Source: an uncultured Oscillospiraceae bacterium
Lineage (GTDB): Bacteria; Bacillota; Clostridia; Oscillospirales; Oscillospiraceae
Direction of reading: 5' to 3'
Assembly: GCA_910584045.1 (NCBI GenBank)
Contig: CAJTYO010000103.1
Span: 1 to 5,604 of the forward strand
Length of the DNA: 5,604 nt
Shown here piece by piece: positions 1 through 5,484 of the stretch (the stretch's first letter is position 1; every line of letters begins with the position of its first letter). Below the pieces are notes generated by a model. The model was not told the DNA's origin. It did no database searches and saw only the letters and a list, made by a program, of their open reading frames with translations. A program made the position numbers and the translations under genes.

Positions 1-1
1 C

Positions 2-310
2 TGTGAGCCGACCTGCCCCCACCAGGACAAGCGGGGCAACCCGGCCTGGTGGCTGAAGCAGGTGGCGGAGGGCAGCAAACATGGCAAGGGGACAGTAACT
101 GTTGAGGACATCATAACGGCGGGGCGAAAGATATTTGGCCTCATACTTACAGACCGGCACATGATGGGCATGAACCAACGGAAACTTAACCGTACAGTAG
201 ACTATGTTCGCATTGCAATCAATGAGATTTTTACACCGGAGACACTTCAAGAGGTCATAGGCATAGGTGACCAGTGCATAGCAAACGCTACCGACCATCA
301 AACCGATTGA
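2..310 (+). CDS. Unrecognised protein, C-terminal part only (5' end outside window)
   Basis: The frame is open from the left edge to a TGA at 308-310, giving at least 102 residues; the true start lies upstream. A GTG at 62 is in frame but has no Shine-Dalgarno, so I treat the whole stretch as the tail of a longer gene. The visible N-terminal part is polar, contains a Cys-x3-Cys-x-His cluster (CEPTCPH) and a Trp-Trp pair. The rest is probably helical and ends in a polar tail (ATDHQTD). I recognise no family. Codon use changes inside the frame: roughly the first 30 codons favour G or C at the third position, while later ones use many A and T, which might mark a junction or a shared element tail. 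Its last 23 bases overlap the 3' end of the minus-strand gene at 288-500. The context suggests mobile-element cargo, but no function can be assigned. Confidence 0.5.
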   Translation, partial: CEPTCPHQDKRGNPAWWLKQVAEGSKHGKGTVTVEDIITAGRKIFGLILTDRHMMGMNQRKLNRTVDYVRIAINEIFTPETLQEVIGIGDQCIANATDHQTD

Positions 311-500
311 GAAGCTCAATCAAAAGCCGTTTGCTGACCATTTCGGACTTTGAGCAAAGATTTTCCCCGTTTGCACATTGCTCAAACTGGGTGGGAGTAA
401 GAAATACACGGCATAAATCAAACATTTCGCAACACTTACCAGCTTCGATGTTCCGAATAGCCCGGTCAGCACGAACGAGGGCCTCACCAGCAACACCCAT
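288..500 (-). CDS. Small protein of unknown function (70 aa)
   Basis: Reading the minus strand, an ATG at 498-500 opens a 70-residue frame (MGVAGEALVRADRA...) that stops at TAG, 288-290. The start is chosen because a nine-base Shine-Dalgarno match, AGGAGGTGA, sits 5 nt upstream; a longer frame from a GTG at 509 would start inside that ribosome binding site. A good sigma-A promoter lies just upstream. The product is soluble-looking and probably all helical, with four cysteines (a Cys-Cys pair near residue 24, then two more). It has no signal peptide or membrane segment. I do not recognise the family. Its tail overlaps the convergent plus-strand frame ending at 310. Small genes of this kind with very strong translation signals are common cargo of clostridial conjugative elements, which is inference here. 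Confidence 0.6.
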   Translation of the reverse strand: MGVAGEALVRADRAIRNIEAGKCCEMFDLCRVFLTPTQFEQCANGENLCSKSEMVSKRLLIELLNRFDGR

Positions 501-505
501 AGCAA

Positions 506-514
506 TCACCTCCT
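506..514 (-). promoter_or_regulatory. Strong ribosome binding site fixing the start of the 70-aa gene
   Basis: The minus strand reads AGGAGGTGA, a nine-base complement to the 16S rRNA 3' end, with a 5-nt spacer before the ATG at 498-500. It excludes the upstream GTG (507-509) as the start, because that codon is part of the site itself. Confidence 0.8.
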
Positions 515-525
515 ATTACGCCCAC

Positions 526-554
526 ATCATACCATAGGGCCGGGAAAGGGACAA
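526..554 (-). promoter_or_regulatory. Predicted sigma-A promoter for the 70-aa minus-strand gene
   Basis: On the minus strand, TTGTCC (549-554) and TATGAT (526-531) are separated by exactly 17 bp. They match the consensus at 4/6 and 5/6 positions. The expected transcription start is near 519, just ahead of the AGGAGGTGA ribosome binding site, giving a very short leader of about 20 nt. Confidence 0.6.
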
Positions 555-555
555 G

Positions 556-589
556 CGCCCACAGGACGGAGAAACCCGGCCTGTGGGCG
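556..589. repeat. Inverted repeat / hairpin, 10-bp arms
   Basis: CGCCCACAGG (556-565) is the exact reverse complement of CCTGTGGGCG (580-589), with a 14-nt loop. Neither strand has a T-run directly after the stem, so it is not a convincing intrinsic terminator. It lies between the broken HTH gene and the promoter of the 70-aa gene. Its role is unknown: a weak terminator, a protein site or an element-borne hairpin are all possible. Confidence 0.5.
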
Positions 590-651
590 AAGGAAGTGCT
601 GCCTTTCAACCTTGCTCCACCTCTGGACACGGAGGGCCTGTTGACAAAGCC

Positions 652-888
652 CTATTCTGAAAAATTAAGCAGATTTTTATGGCTTAATTGTATTAAGGTA
701 AGGTCCGCATTGTAGCAAAGCCGCCGGTTCGGCAAGCGGCTATCGTCCTGACCGCGCCGCAGTTCCGAGTAGATGGAGGATAATGGGGCATTCAGCTTGT
801 CCGCGATTTCTTTCACCTGGACGCCAGCTTACCAAAGCCTTTGAATGGTCCTTCGCTCCTCATAAGTGCGGGATGTATAACTAGCCAT
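652..888 (-). pseudogene. IS30-type helix-turn-helix protein, interrupted by an in-frame stop
   Basis: On the minus strand an ATG at 886-888, preceded by a GGGGGTGA ribosome binding site, opens MASYTSRTYEERRTIQRLW. It then hits TAA at 829-831 (codon 20). The same frame continues as AGVQVKEIADKLNAPLSSIY followed by SELRRGQDDSRLPNRR and ends at TAG, 652-654 (78 codons plus stop). The pattern Y-x-E-R-x-T-I then A-G-x-x-x-K-E-I-A-x-x-L-x-x-x-x-S-S-I-Y-x-E-L-x-R-G is the helix-turn-helix seen at the N terminus of IS30-family transposases and in small stand-alone element proteins. A single C-to-T change from CAA or CAG (Gln; CAG would need a second change) would create the TAA. After about position 700 the frame becomes AT-rich and loses resemblance, so the original 3' end may also be lost. 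Because of the stop I call it a pseudogene. Reinitiation downstream or a sequencing error are alternatives. Confidence 0.6.
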
Positions 889-913
889 ACCCTTTTCACC
901 CCCTAATAGGCAT

Positions 914-940
914 AAAAAATTAGCTTGCGGGGTGCAAGCT
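914..940 (-). terminator. Hairpin plus T-run on the minus strand (terminator or leader attenuator)
   Basis: AGCTTGC (922-928) pairs perfectly with GCAAGCT (934-940) around a 5-nt loop. On the minus strand the stem is followed by AATTTTTT (914-921). This is the layout of a short intrinsic terminator. It would stop transcripts moving leftward from the operator region before they reach the HTH pseudogene whose ATG is at 888. Alternatively it belongs to the leader of that gene. The stem is only 7 bp, so strength is uncertain. Confidence 0.4.
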
Positions 941-990
941 GATCTGTGCTTGTTCCCTGCAAACTAATAGTAATGGCTGCCAAAAAAGAA

Positions 991-1040
991 GTTGACAACA
1001 CAACATTTTGGGTGTATGATACAAAAGTTGTGTTGTCAAC
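991..1040. promoter_or_regulatory. Predicted MarR operator: perfect 14-bp inverted repeat around the promoter
   Basis: GTTGACAACACAAC (991-1004) is the exact reverse complement of GTTGTGTTGTCAAC (1027-1040), with 22 bp between. Two flanking bases on each side (AA at 989-990, TT at 1041-1042) also pair. Each arm contains a 9-bp near-palindrome, GTTGACAAC (991-999) and GTTGTCAAC (1032-1040), suited to a dimeric winged-helix repressor. Their centres are 41 bp apart, close to four helical turns, so two dimers would bind on the same DNA face. Position over the -35 and transcription start, next to a marR gene, argues for autorepression. That the MarR protein binds here is inference. Confidence 0.75.
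992..1020 (+). promoter_or_regulatory. Sigma-A promoter of the marR-adh-aldh-hydrolase operon
   Basis: TTGACA (992-997, perfect -35) and TATGAT (1015-1020, 5/6 match to the -10 consensus) are separated by 17 bp. Transcription should start near 1026-1028, giving a leader of about 43 nt before the MarR start codon. The -35 lies inside the left arm of a perfect inverted repeat and the start point falls at the edge of the right arm. Bound repressor should therefore directly block RNA polymerase. Confidence 0.85.
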
Positions 1041-1069
1041 TTTTATAATATCCCAAAAGGAGACCCGGA

Positions 1070-1528
1070 ATGGTAGAACGGTTTGCTCGCTTTTCCCTGG
1101 CGATTTTTGAAATTTCCCGTTGCTGGCACAAGCTGGCGGCGGCGGAGATGGCGGCCTACGGACTCAGGGGCGCCCATGCCATCTACCTGACCGCCATGTA
1201 CCGTTGCGGGGACGGGGTCACCGGCCCACAGCTGTGTGAGCTGTGCGGCAGGGATAAATCCGATGTGTCCCGCACCATCGCTGTCTTGCAGGAAAAGGGC
1301 TTTGTAACCAAGGAGGGCGTCAATCAGAGCCTCTATCGGGGTCTGCTGAAGCTTACCGACCAGGGGCGGGCGGCCGCGGAGCAAGTTTGCAGGCGGGCGG
1401 CCTTGGCGGTAGAGTTGGCGGGAGGAGATCTCAGAGAGGAGGAAAGAGAATGCTTTTACAGGGCGTTGGAGTCCATTACCGGACATCTACAGGAAATCAG
1501 CCGGAAAGGACTCCCCGAGCGGCCATGA
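1070..1528 (+). CDS. MarR-family transcriptional regulator (152 aa), probable operon autorepressor
   Basis: Homodimeric winged-helix DNA-binding protein, normally a ligand-released repressor. The ATG at 1070 follows AAAGGAG (1056-1062) with a 7-nt spacer. Residues 1-48 should form the N-terminal dimerisation helices. The helix-turn-helix spans about 50-78, with recognition helix DKSDVSRTIAVLQEKGFV (62-79), and the wing covers about 80-95 (KEGVNQSLYRGLLKLTDQG). Residues 100-148 form the C-terminal dimer helices. The D-K-S-x-V-S-R-x-I-x-x-L-x-x-K-G-F-V pattern is typical MarR, and the length is usual for the family. It has six cysteines, including a Cys-x2-Cys pair (C56, C59) beside the recognition helix, which could be thiol- or aldehyde-reactive, although this is unproven. 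Its TGA overlaps the ATG of the dehydrogenase gene (ATGA, 1525-1528). It sits directly behind a perfect inverted-repeat operator. The ligand is unknown; an aldehyde, fatty acid or bile acid would suit the neighbours. Confidence 0.9.
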   Translation: MVERFARFSLAIFEISRCWHKLAAAEMAAYGLRGAHAIYLTAMYRCGDGVTGPQLCELCGRDKSDVSRTIAVLQEKGFVTKEGVNQSLYRGLLKLTDQGRAAAEQVCRRAALAVELAGGDLREEERECFYRALESITGHLQEISRKGLPERP

Positions 1529-2724
1529 ATCCCTTGATAAAGACCTATTGCAGGGCATATCAGTTGGCTTTCCGGTTGGCCATGCCGCTGCTGCCCTACC
1601 GGGAACCGGAGCAACTGGAGAGCATCCAGGCCTTGCCGCCTCTGCTGGATAGGCTGGGCGTTGGCTCGGTCCTGCTGGTCACAGACCGACCCCTTCGGGA
1701 GGCTGGAATCACCGGGCCTCTGGAGGCGCTGTTGGCGCAGACCGGTATCCGATGTGCAGTCTACGACGGTACCCGGGCCAATCCCACGGTCCAAAATGTG
1801 GAGGAGGCAAGAGAGCGGTATCTGGCGGAGGACTGCCGGGGAATCATTGCCTTTGGCGGCGGCTCCTCTTTGGACTGTGCCAAGGTGGTAGGGGCCAGAA
1901 TCGCCTATCCCCGGCGGAGTGTCAACCAGATGCGCGGCCTGCTGCGGGTGCTGCGCCGCCTGCCGCCCCTGATCGCCATTCCCACCACCGCCGGCACCGG
2001 CAGCGAGGTAACCGTTACCGCTGTCATCACGGACAGCCAGCGGAAGCACAAGTACACTATGAACAACTTTACCATGATCCCCCATTATGCAGTACTGGAC
2101 CCGGCGGTCACCCGGACCCTGCCGCCCGCGCTTACCGCCACCACAGGTATGGATGCCCTGACTCACGCGGTAGAGGCATATATTGGAGGCTCTACCACCA
2201 GAGAGACCCGGCGGTTGGCGCTCGAAGCGGTGCGGCTTATTTTTGAGAATATCGAAACTGCATACCAAAACGGGGAAAATATGGAGGCCCGAAAAAATAT
2301 GCTCCATGCTGCCCACATTGCGGGCATCGCCTTCTCCAAATCCTATGTGGGCTACATCCACGCCGTGGCCCACTCACTGGGCGGGCAGTACAATATCCCC
2401 CACGGTCTGGCCAACGCAGTGCTGTTGCCCGCTGCGCTGGAGGCCTACGGCCCCTGCGTTCATCGAAAGCTGTGGGAGCTGAGCCAAAGCGCCGGCGTGT
2501 CGGTGGAAACAGCATCTGAAGAGGCAGGGGCCGCCGCCTTTATTTCCGCCATCCGGCGGCTCAACCGGCATCTGGGTATCCCGGAGAGGCTGCCGGGCAT
2601 CCGTCGGGAGGATATACCCGTCATGGCGGCCCATGCCGCCCGGGAGGCCAACCCTCTTTACCCCGTACCCCGACTGATGAGCGCGGCGGAACTGGGGCGG
2701 TTTTATGCCGCCGTTTCTCAATAA
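1525..2724 (+). CDS. Iron-containing alcohol dehydrogenase (group III, 399 aa)
   Basis: Cytoplasmic NAD(P)-dependent oxidoreductase interconverting an alcohol and an aldehyde. Order of motifs: dinucleotide-binding half with GGGSSLDCAK (111-120), phosphate/nicotinamide segment TTAGTGSEVT (154-163), and a helical metal-binding half. By comparison with FucO-type enzymes the iron ligands are Asp210 and His214 (GMDALTHAVEAY), His279 (HAVAHSLG) and His293 (PHGLANA). His283, the usual extra active-site histidine, is also present. The C terminus NPLYPVPRLMSAAEL is typical of the family. All expected ligands are intact and the length is close to the usual 380-400. I chose the ATG at 1525 because it overlaps the marR stop as ATGA, indicating translational coupling; the nearest purine-rich site, AAAGGA (1505-1510), is too far away to be strong on its own. 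The frame is open upstream to 1387, but that is inside marR. The substrate cannot be read from sequence; the adjacent fatty-aldehyde-type dehydrogenase suggests a medium- or long-chain or otherwise hydrophobic substrate. Confidence 0.93.
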   Translation: MNPLIKTYCRAYQLAFRLAMPLLPYREPEQLESIQALPPLLDRLGVGSVLLVTDRPLREAGITGPLEALLAQTGIRCAVYDGTRANPTVQNVEEARERYLAEDCRGIIAFGGGSSLDCAKVVGARIAYPRRSVNQMRGLLRVLRRLPPLIAIPTTAGTGSEVTVTAVITDSQRKHKYTMNNFTMIPHYAVLDPAVTRTLPPALTATTGMDALTHAVEAYIGGSTTRETRRLALEAVRLIFENIETAYQNGENMEARKNMLHAAHIAGIAFSKSYVGYIHAVAHSLGGQYNIPHGLANAVLLPAALEAYGPCVHRKLWELSQSAGVSVETASEEAGAAAFISAIRRLNRHLGIPERLPGIRREDIPVMAAHAAREANPLYPVPRLMSAAELGRFYAAVSQ

Positions 2725-2739
2725 AACTGGGGAGGACAT

Positions 2740-4113
2740 ATGAACATCCACAAAATTGTTGAAAGCCAGCGCCGGTTTTTCCGTACCGGGGCCACCCTGC
2801 CGGTATCCTTTCGCAAGGAGATGCTTCAAAAGCTGCTAAACGCGGTAAACCGCCATGAGGCGGAGATTGGGGCGGCTCTGGCTGCCGACCTGGGGAAGAG
2901 CGGCTACGAGAGCTTTATGTGCGAAACCGGTCTTGTGCGGGGCGAGATCAGCTGGATGCTCCGGCATGTGGGACGTTTGGCGCGGGAACATACCGTCTCT
3001 ACGCCATTGGCCCAGTTTGCCGCCCGCAGTTTCATTAGGCCGTCCCCCTACGGCGGCGTCCTGATTATGAGCCCGTGGAACTACCCGGTGCTGTTGACGC
3101 TGGACCCCCTGGCCGACGCCATCGCAGCCGGGAATACCGCCGTGGTAAAGCCAAGCGCCTATGCCTCCGCCACTAGCGCCCTGCTGGCAAAGCTGATTGG
3201 CGAATGCTTCCCGCCGGAATATGTGGCCGTTGTCACCGGTGGCCGGGAAGAGAACGCAGCGCTGCTGGAGGAAAAGTTCGATTTTGTCTTCTTCACCGGC
3301 AGCCAGGCCGTGGGACGGGAGGTCCTGCGCCACACGGCGGAGCGACTGACCCCGGCGGTGCTGGAGCTGGGAGGCAAAAGCCCGTGTATTGTGGATAAAA
3401 CCGCCAGACTGCCTCTGGCAGCCCGGCGGATTGTATTCGGCAAGTATCTCAACTGTGGACAGACCTGTGTGGCCCCGGACTATATCCTCTGTCACAGCAG
3501 TGTGAAAGACCAGCTGGTGGAGCTGCTGCGCAGGGAGATCCGGCGGCAGTACGGCGAAAATCCTCTGCAAAACCCAGACTACGGAAGAATCGTCAACGAG
3601 AAGCATTTCCATCGCCTGCTGGGTCTGATCGACCAGAGCAAGACGGTCCTCGGTGGGCAGACCGCCCCGGGGAGTCTGCAAATCGCCCCCACCATTCTGG
3701 ACGCTGTCGCAGAGGATGATCCGGTGATGCAGGAGGAAATTTTTGGCCCCATTCTGCCCATTCTCACCTATAACCGTTTTGAGGAGCTATATGAGCGTCT
3801 GGCGGATAAGCCCAAGCCCCTGGCCCTGTACCTGTTTTCCGAAGACCGGTCACGAATCCGGGAGGCCATGGGCCGCTTCCAGTTCGGCGGCGGGTGTGTC
3901 AACGATGTGGTTATCCACCTGGCTACCAGTGCCATGGGCTTTGGAGGCGTGGGAGAGAGCGGCATGGGGGCATATCACGGCCGGGCGGGATTTGAGGCAT
4001 TTTCCCACCAAAAGAGCATAGTAGACAAGAAGACCTGGATGGACCTGCCAATGCGCTACCAGCCCTATCAGAAGAAGCTGTACGGCAAGCTGCTGCACAT
4101 GTTCCTTCGATAA
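2740..4113 (+). CDS. Class-3 (fatty) aldehyde dehydrogenase, 457 aa
   Basis: NAD(P)-dependent oxidation of an aldehyde to its carboxylic acid. The ATG at 2740 follows GGGGAGG (2729-2735), 15 bp after the alcohol dehydrogenase stop. Motifs in order: SPWNYP (111-116) with catalytic Asn114, VVKPS with Lys137, FTGSQAVG (185-192) of the coenzyme fold, ELGGKSPCIV with general-base Glu209, and NCGQTCVAPDYI with nucleophile Cys243. EEIFGPILP follows, with coenzyme-contacting Glu333. All catalytic residues are intact. The short N terminus, the length near 450 and the ending RYQPYQKKLYGKLLHMFLR match the ALDH3 / fatty-aldehyde group rather than the 480-500 aa classical ALDHs. The basic, hydrophobic last dozen residues could associate with membrane, as in eukaryotic fatty aldehyde dehydrogenases (inference). 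Together with the preceding gene it could take an alcohol through its aldehyde to the acid, or remove reactive aldehydes. No acylating-ALDH (CoA) features are visible. Confidence 0.93.
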   Translation: MNIHKIVESQRRFFRTGATLPVSFRKEMLQKLLNAVNRHEAEIGAALAADLGKSGYESFMCETGLVRGEISWMLRHVGRLAREHTVSTPLAQFAARSFIRPSPYGGVLIMSPWNYPVLLTLDPLADAIAAGNTAVVKPSAYASATSALLAKLIGECFPPEYVAVVTGGREENAALLEEKFDFVFFTGSQAVGREVLRHTAERLTPAVLELGGKSPCIVDKTARLPLAARRIVFGKYLNCGQTCVAPDYILCHSSVKDQLVELLRREIRRQYGENPLQNPDYGRIVNEKHFHRLLGLIDQSKTVLGGQTAPGSLQIAPTILDAVAEDDPVMQEEIFGPILPILTYNRFEELYERLADKPKPLALYLFSEDRSRIREAMGRFQFGGGCVNDVVIHLATSAMGFGGVGESGMGAYHGRAGFEAFSHQKSIVDKKTWMDLPMRYQPYQKKLYGKLLHMFLR

Positions 4114-4140
4114 ATCATTTGAAAATGTGAGGAATGTTTT

Positions 4141-5361
4141 ATGGAAACAACTGTTAAGCCGAAAAAGCTTTGGAAAAAAATCCTCTTAGGCGTTCTGGCG
4201 GCGGTTCTGGCACTGCTGCTGGTATTGGTGATCGCTGTTTTTGCCCTGTGGCACAACGAGATTTTTTCCATGGCCAGCATGAGGCTCCTCCGGGAGCGGG
4301 ACGACAGCCATATGGATGGGGCCGTATACGCCATGGACGTGAAGGGCGGGTTTTACCTGGACGAGTTTGTGGCGCAAGGAGGCGCCTCCAGCGACGCGGA
4401 GCTGATCTCTTTTATCACCGGCAATATCACCAGAGGGCTGATTCCCATGCGCATCAGCGAGTCGGAGATCGCCTGCTCCTCCTTTACCGCTGCGACGCCG
4501 GAGGGGGACCGTCTTTTTGCCCGGAACTACGACTTCGCAAAAACAAACACCTGCATCGTCCGCACCCAGGCCAACGAGGGCCGTCATGCCTCCATCTCCA
4601 CGGTGGATCTCCAGTTTCTGGGGCTGGATGTGGAGAAGAACGTGGAGGGACTGGCCAACCGAATCACCTGTCTGGCCGTTCCCTACATTCCCCTGGACGG
4701 CATCAATGACGCCGGTGTGGCGTGCGGTATCTATATGACCTACCAGGGTGGGGACGCTGTGCCCACGGACCAGCGGACGGACCGACCTGACATTACCTCT
4801 ACCACGCTGCTGCGGCTGATTCTGGATTACGCGGACAGTGTGGAGGATGCGGTGGAAATCGCCTCCAGCTATGATCTTCACGACTCCGCCAAAACCTCCT
4901 ACCACTACATGGTTGCCGATGCAAGCGGCAGAAGCGCCATTCTGGAGTGGGTGGGGGAGACCAACGCCTCGGACACTGACGGAACCAGGCGGGAACTGGC
5001 GGTGACCTATAACGACGGGGACAGCCACATTGGCGAGGCCGAAGCAGCCAGCGATGTCCAATGGATTACAAATTTTATCGTTCAACCCGACTACTACGGA
5101 TCGGACGAGGAAAAGAAGGGATACGACCGTTACCTGCGGATTGGGGAGGAATTGACCCGAACCGGCGGCGTGGTGGAGGATGAGCAGGCGGCCATGGATA
5201 TCCTGGCCATTGTGGGCCGCAGAACCTGGAACAACGACGATAGCAACAGCTGTACCGTCCACAGTGCGGTCTATAATCTGACAGACAAATCCGTGTTGTG
5301 GGTTCCCAACGAGCACTATGGGGAAAATGGAGCGGTTTACCGGTTTGAGCTGGACGGATAA
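4141..5361 (+). CDS. Membrane-anchored Ntn amide hydrolase (choloylglycine hydrolase / linear amide hydrolase superfamily), 406 aa
   Basis: The ATG at 4141 follows TGAGGAA (4128-4134) by 6 nt and lies 27 bp after the aldehyde dehydrogenase stop, so it is in the same operon. A lysine-rich start (KPKKLWKK) and one hydrophobic segment (about 14-37) predict an N-in signal anchor with the catalytic domain outside the cell. No lipobox is seen. The nucleophile is probably Cys112 in ACSSFTAATPEGDRLFARNYDF. Arg128 and Asp131 lie 16 and 19 residues after it, exactly the spacing of Cys2, Arg18 and Asp21 in bile salt hydrolases. Asn189 (DGINDAGV) fits the oxyanion position. Asn311 (WITNF) and Arg330 (GYDRYLRI) tentatively fit the later catalytic Asn and Arg. 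The core HYMVADASGRSAILEW (255-270) and the ending SCTVHSAVYNLTDKSVLWV (370-388) are family-like. The family hydrolyses amides (bile-acid conjugates, penicillin V, N-acyl amines) or transfers acyl groups; which applies is unknown. It differs from cytoplasmic bile salt hydrolases, where the Cys is residue 2: a 111-residue leader must be cut off, or the Cys acts internally. Confidence 0.88.
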   Translation: METTVKPKKLWKKILLGVLAAVLALLLVLVIAVFALWHNEIFSMASMRLLRERDDSHMDGAVYAMDVKGGFYLDEFVAQGGASSDAELISFITGNITRGLIPMRISESEIACSSFTAATPEGDRLFARNYDFAKTNTCIVRTQANEGRHASISTVDLQFLGLDVEKNVEGLANRITCLAVPYIPLDGINDAGVACGIYMTYQGGDAVPTDQRTDRPDITSTTLLRLILDYADSVEDAVEIASSYDLHDSAKTSYHYMVADASGRSAILEWVGETNASDTDGTRRELAVTYNDGDSHIGEAEAASDVQWITNFIVQPDYYGSDEEKKGYDRYLRIGEELTRTGGVVEDEQAAMDILAIVGRRTWNNDDSNSCTVHSAVYNLTDKSVLWVPNEHYGENGAVYRFELDG

Positions 5362-5430
5362 GCGTCCGCAGAATGCTGATGCCGGGAACGCTTCGGCAAA
5401 ATATTGACGATAGGATCAAACCAGCGATGA

Positions 5431-5468
5431 AAAACGGGTTGCAAACAGATTGATTGCAACCCGTTTTT
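5431..5468 (+). terminator. Intrinsic terminator of the operon
   Basis: AAAACGGGTTGCAA (5431-5444) pairs perfectly with TTGCAACCCGTTTT (5454-5467) around a 9-nt loop, and the stem runs into a T-tract (5464-5468). It lies 69 nt after the hydrolase stop and closes the four-gene operon. The A-run at the left foot makes it potentially usable from the other strand as well. Confidence 0.88.
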
Positions 5469-5484
5469 ATGTATTGACGCACTC

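Noticed and set aside
320..505. Alternative minus-strand frame starting at a TTG at 505
   Set aside because: Out of frame with the ATG that is correctly spaced from AGGAGGTGA, and no better supported; a frame-shifted shadow.
274..537. Plus-strand frame of 87 codons opposite the 70-aa gene
   Set aside because: No ribosome binding site, Arg/Ser-rich shadow composition, and it runs through the promoter and Shine-Dalgarno of the minus-strand gene.
641..670. TTGACA at 641-646 as a plus-strand promoter
   Set aside because: No acceptable -10 at 16-18 bp and no plus-strand gene follows until the operon promoter.
1387..1524. N-terminal extension of the alcohol dehydrogenase by 46 residues
   Set aside because: The frame is open but lies inside marR in another frame and encodes nothing family-like; the ATG at 1525 gives the normal length and an ATGA coupling.
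1456..2373. Minus-strand open frame (305 codons) opposite the alcohol dehydrogenase
   Set aside because: Low-complexity Gly/Gln/Arg-rich antisense translation of a gene with intact iron-ligand motifs.
2836..3681. Minus-strand open frame (281 codons) opposite the aldehyde dehydrogenase
   Set aside because: Antisense shadow; the plus strand carries all catalytic ALDH residues.
4186..5316. Long minus-strand open frame (376 codons) opposite the hydrolase gene
   Set aside because: It is the antisense shadow of a well-supported GC-rich gene, has no family motif and opens without a convincing ribosome binding site.
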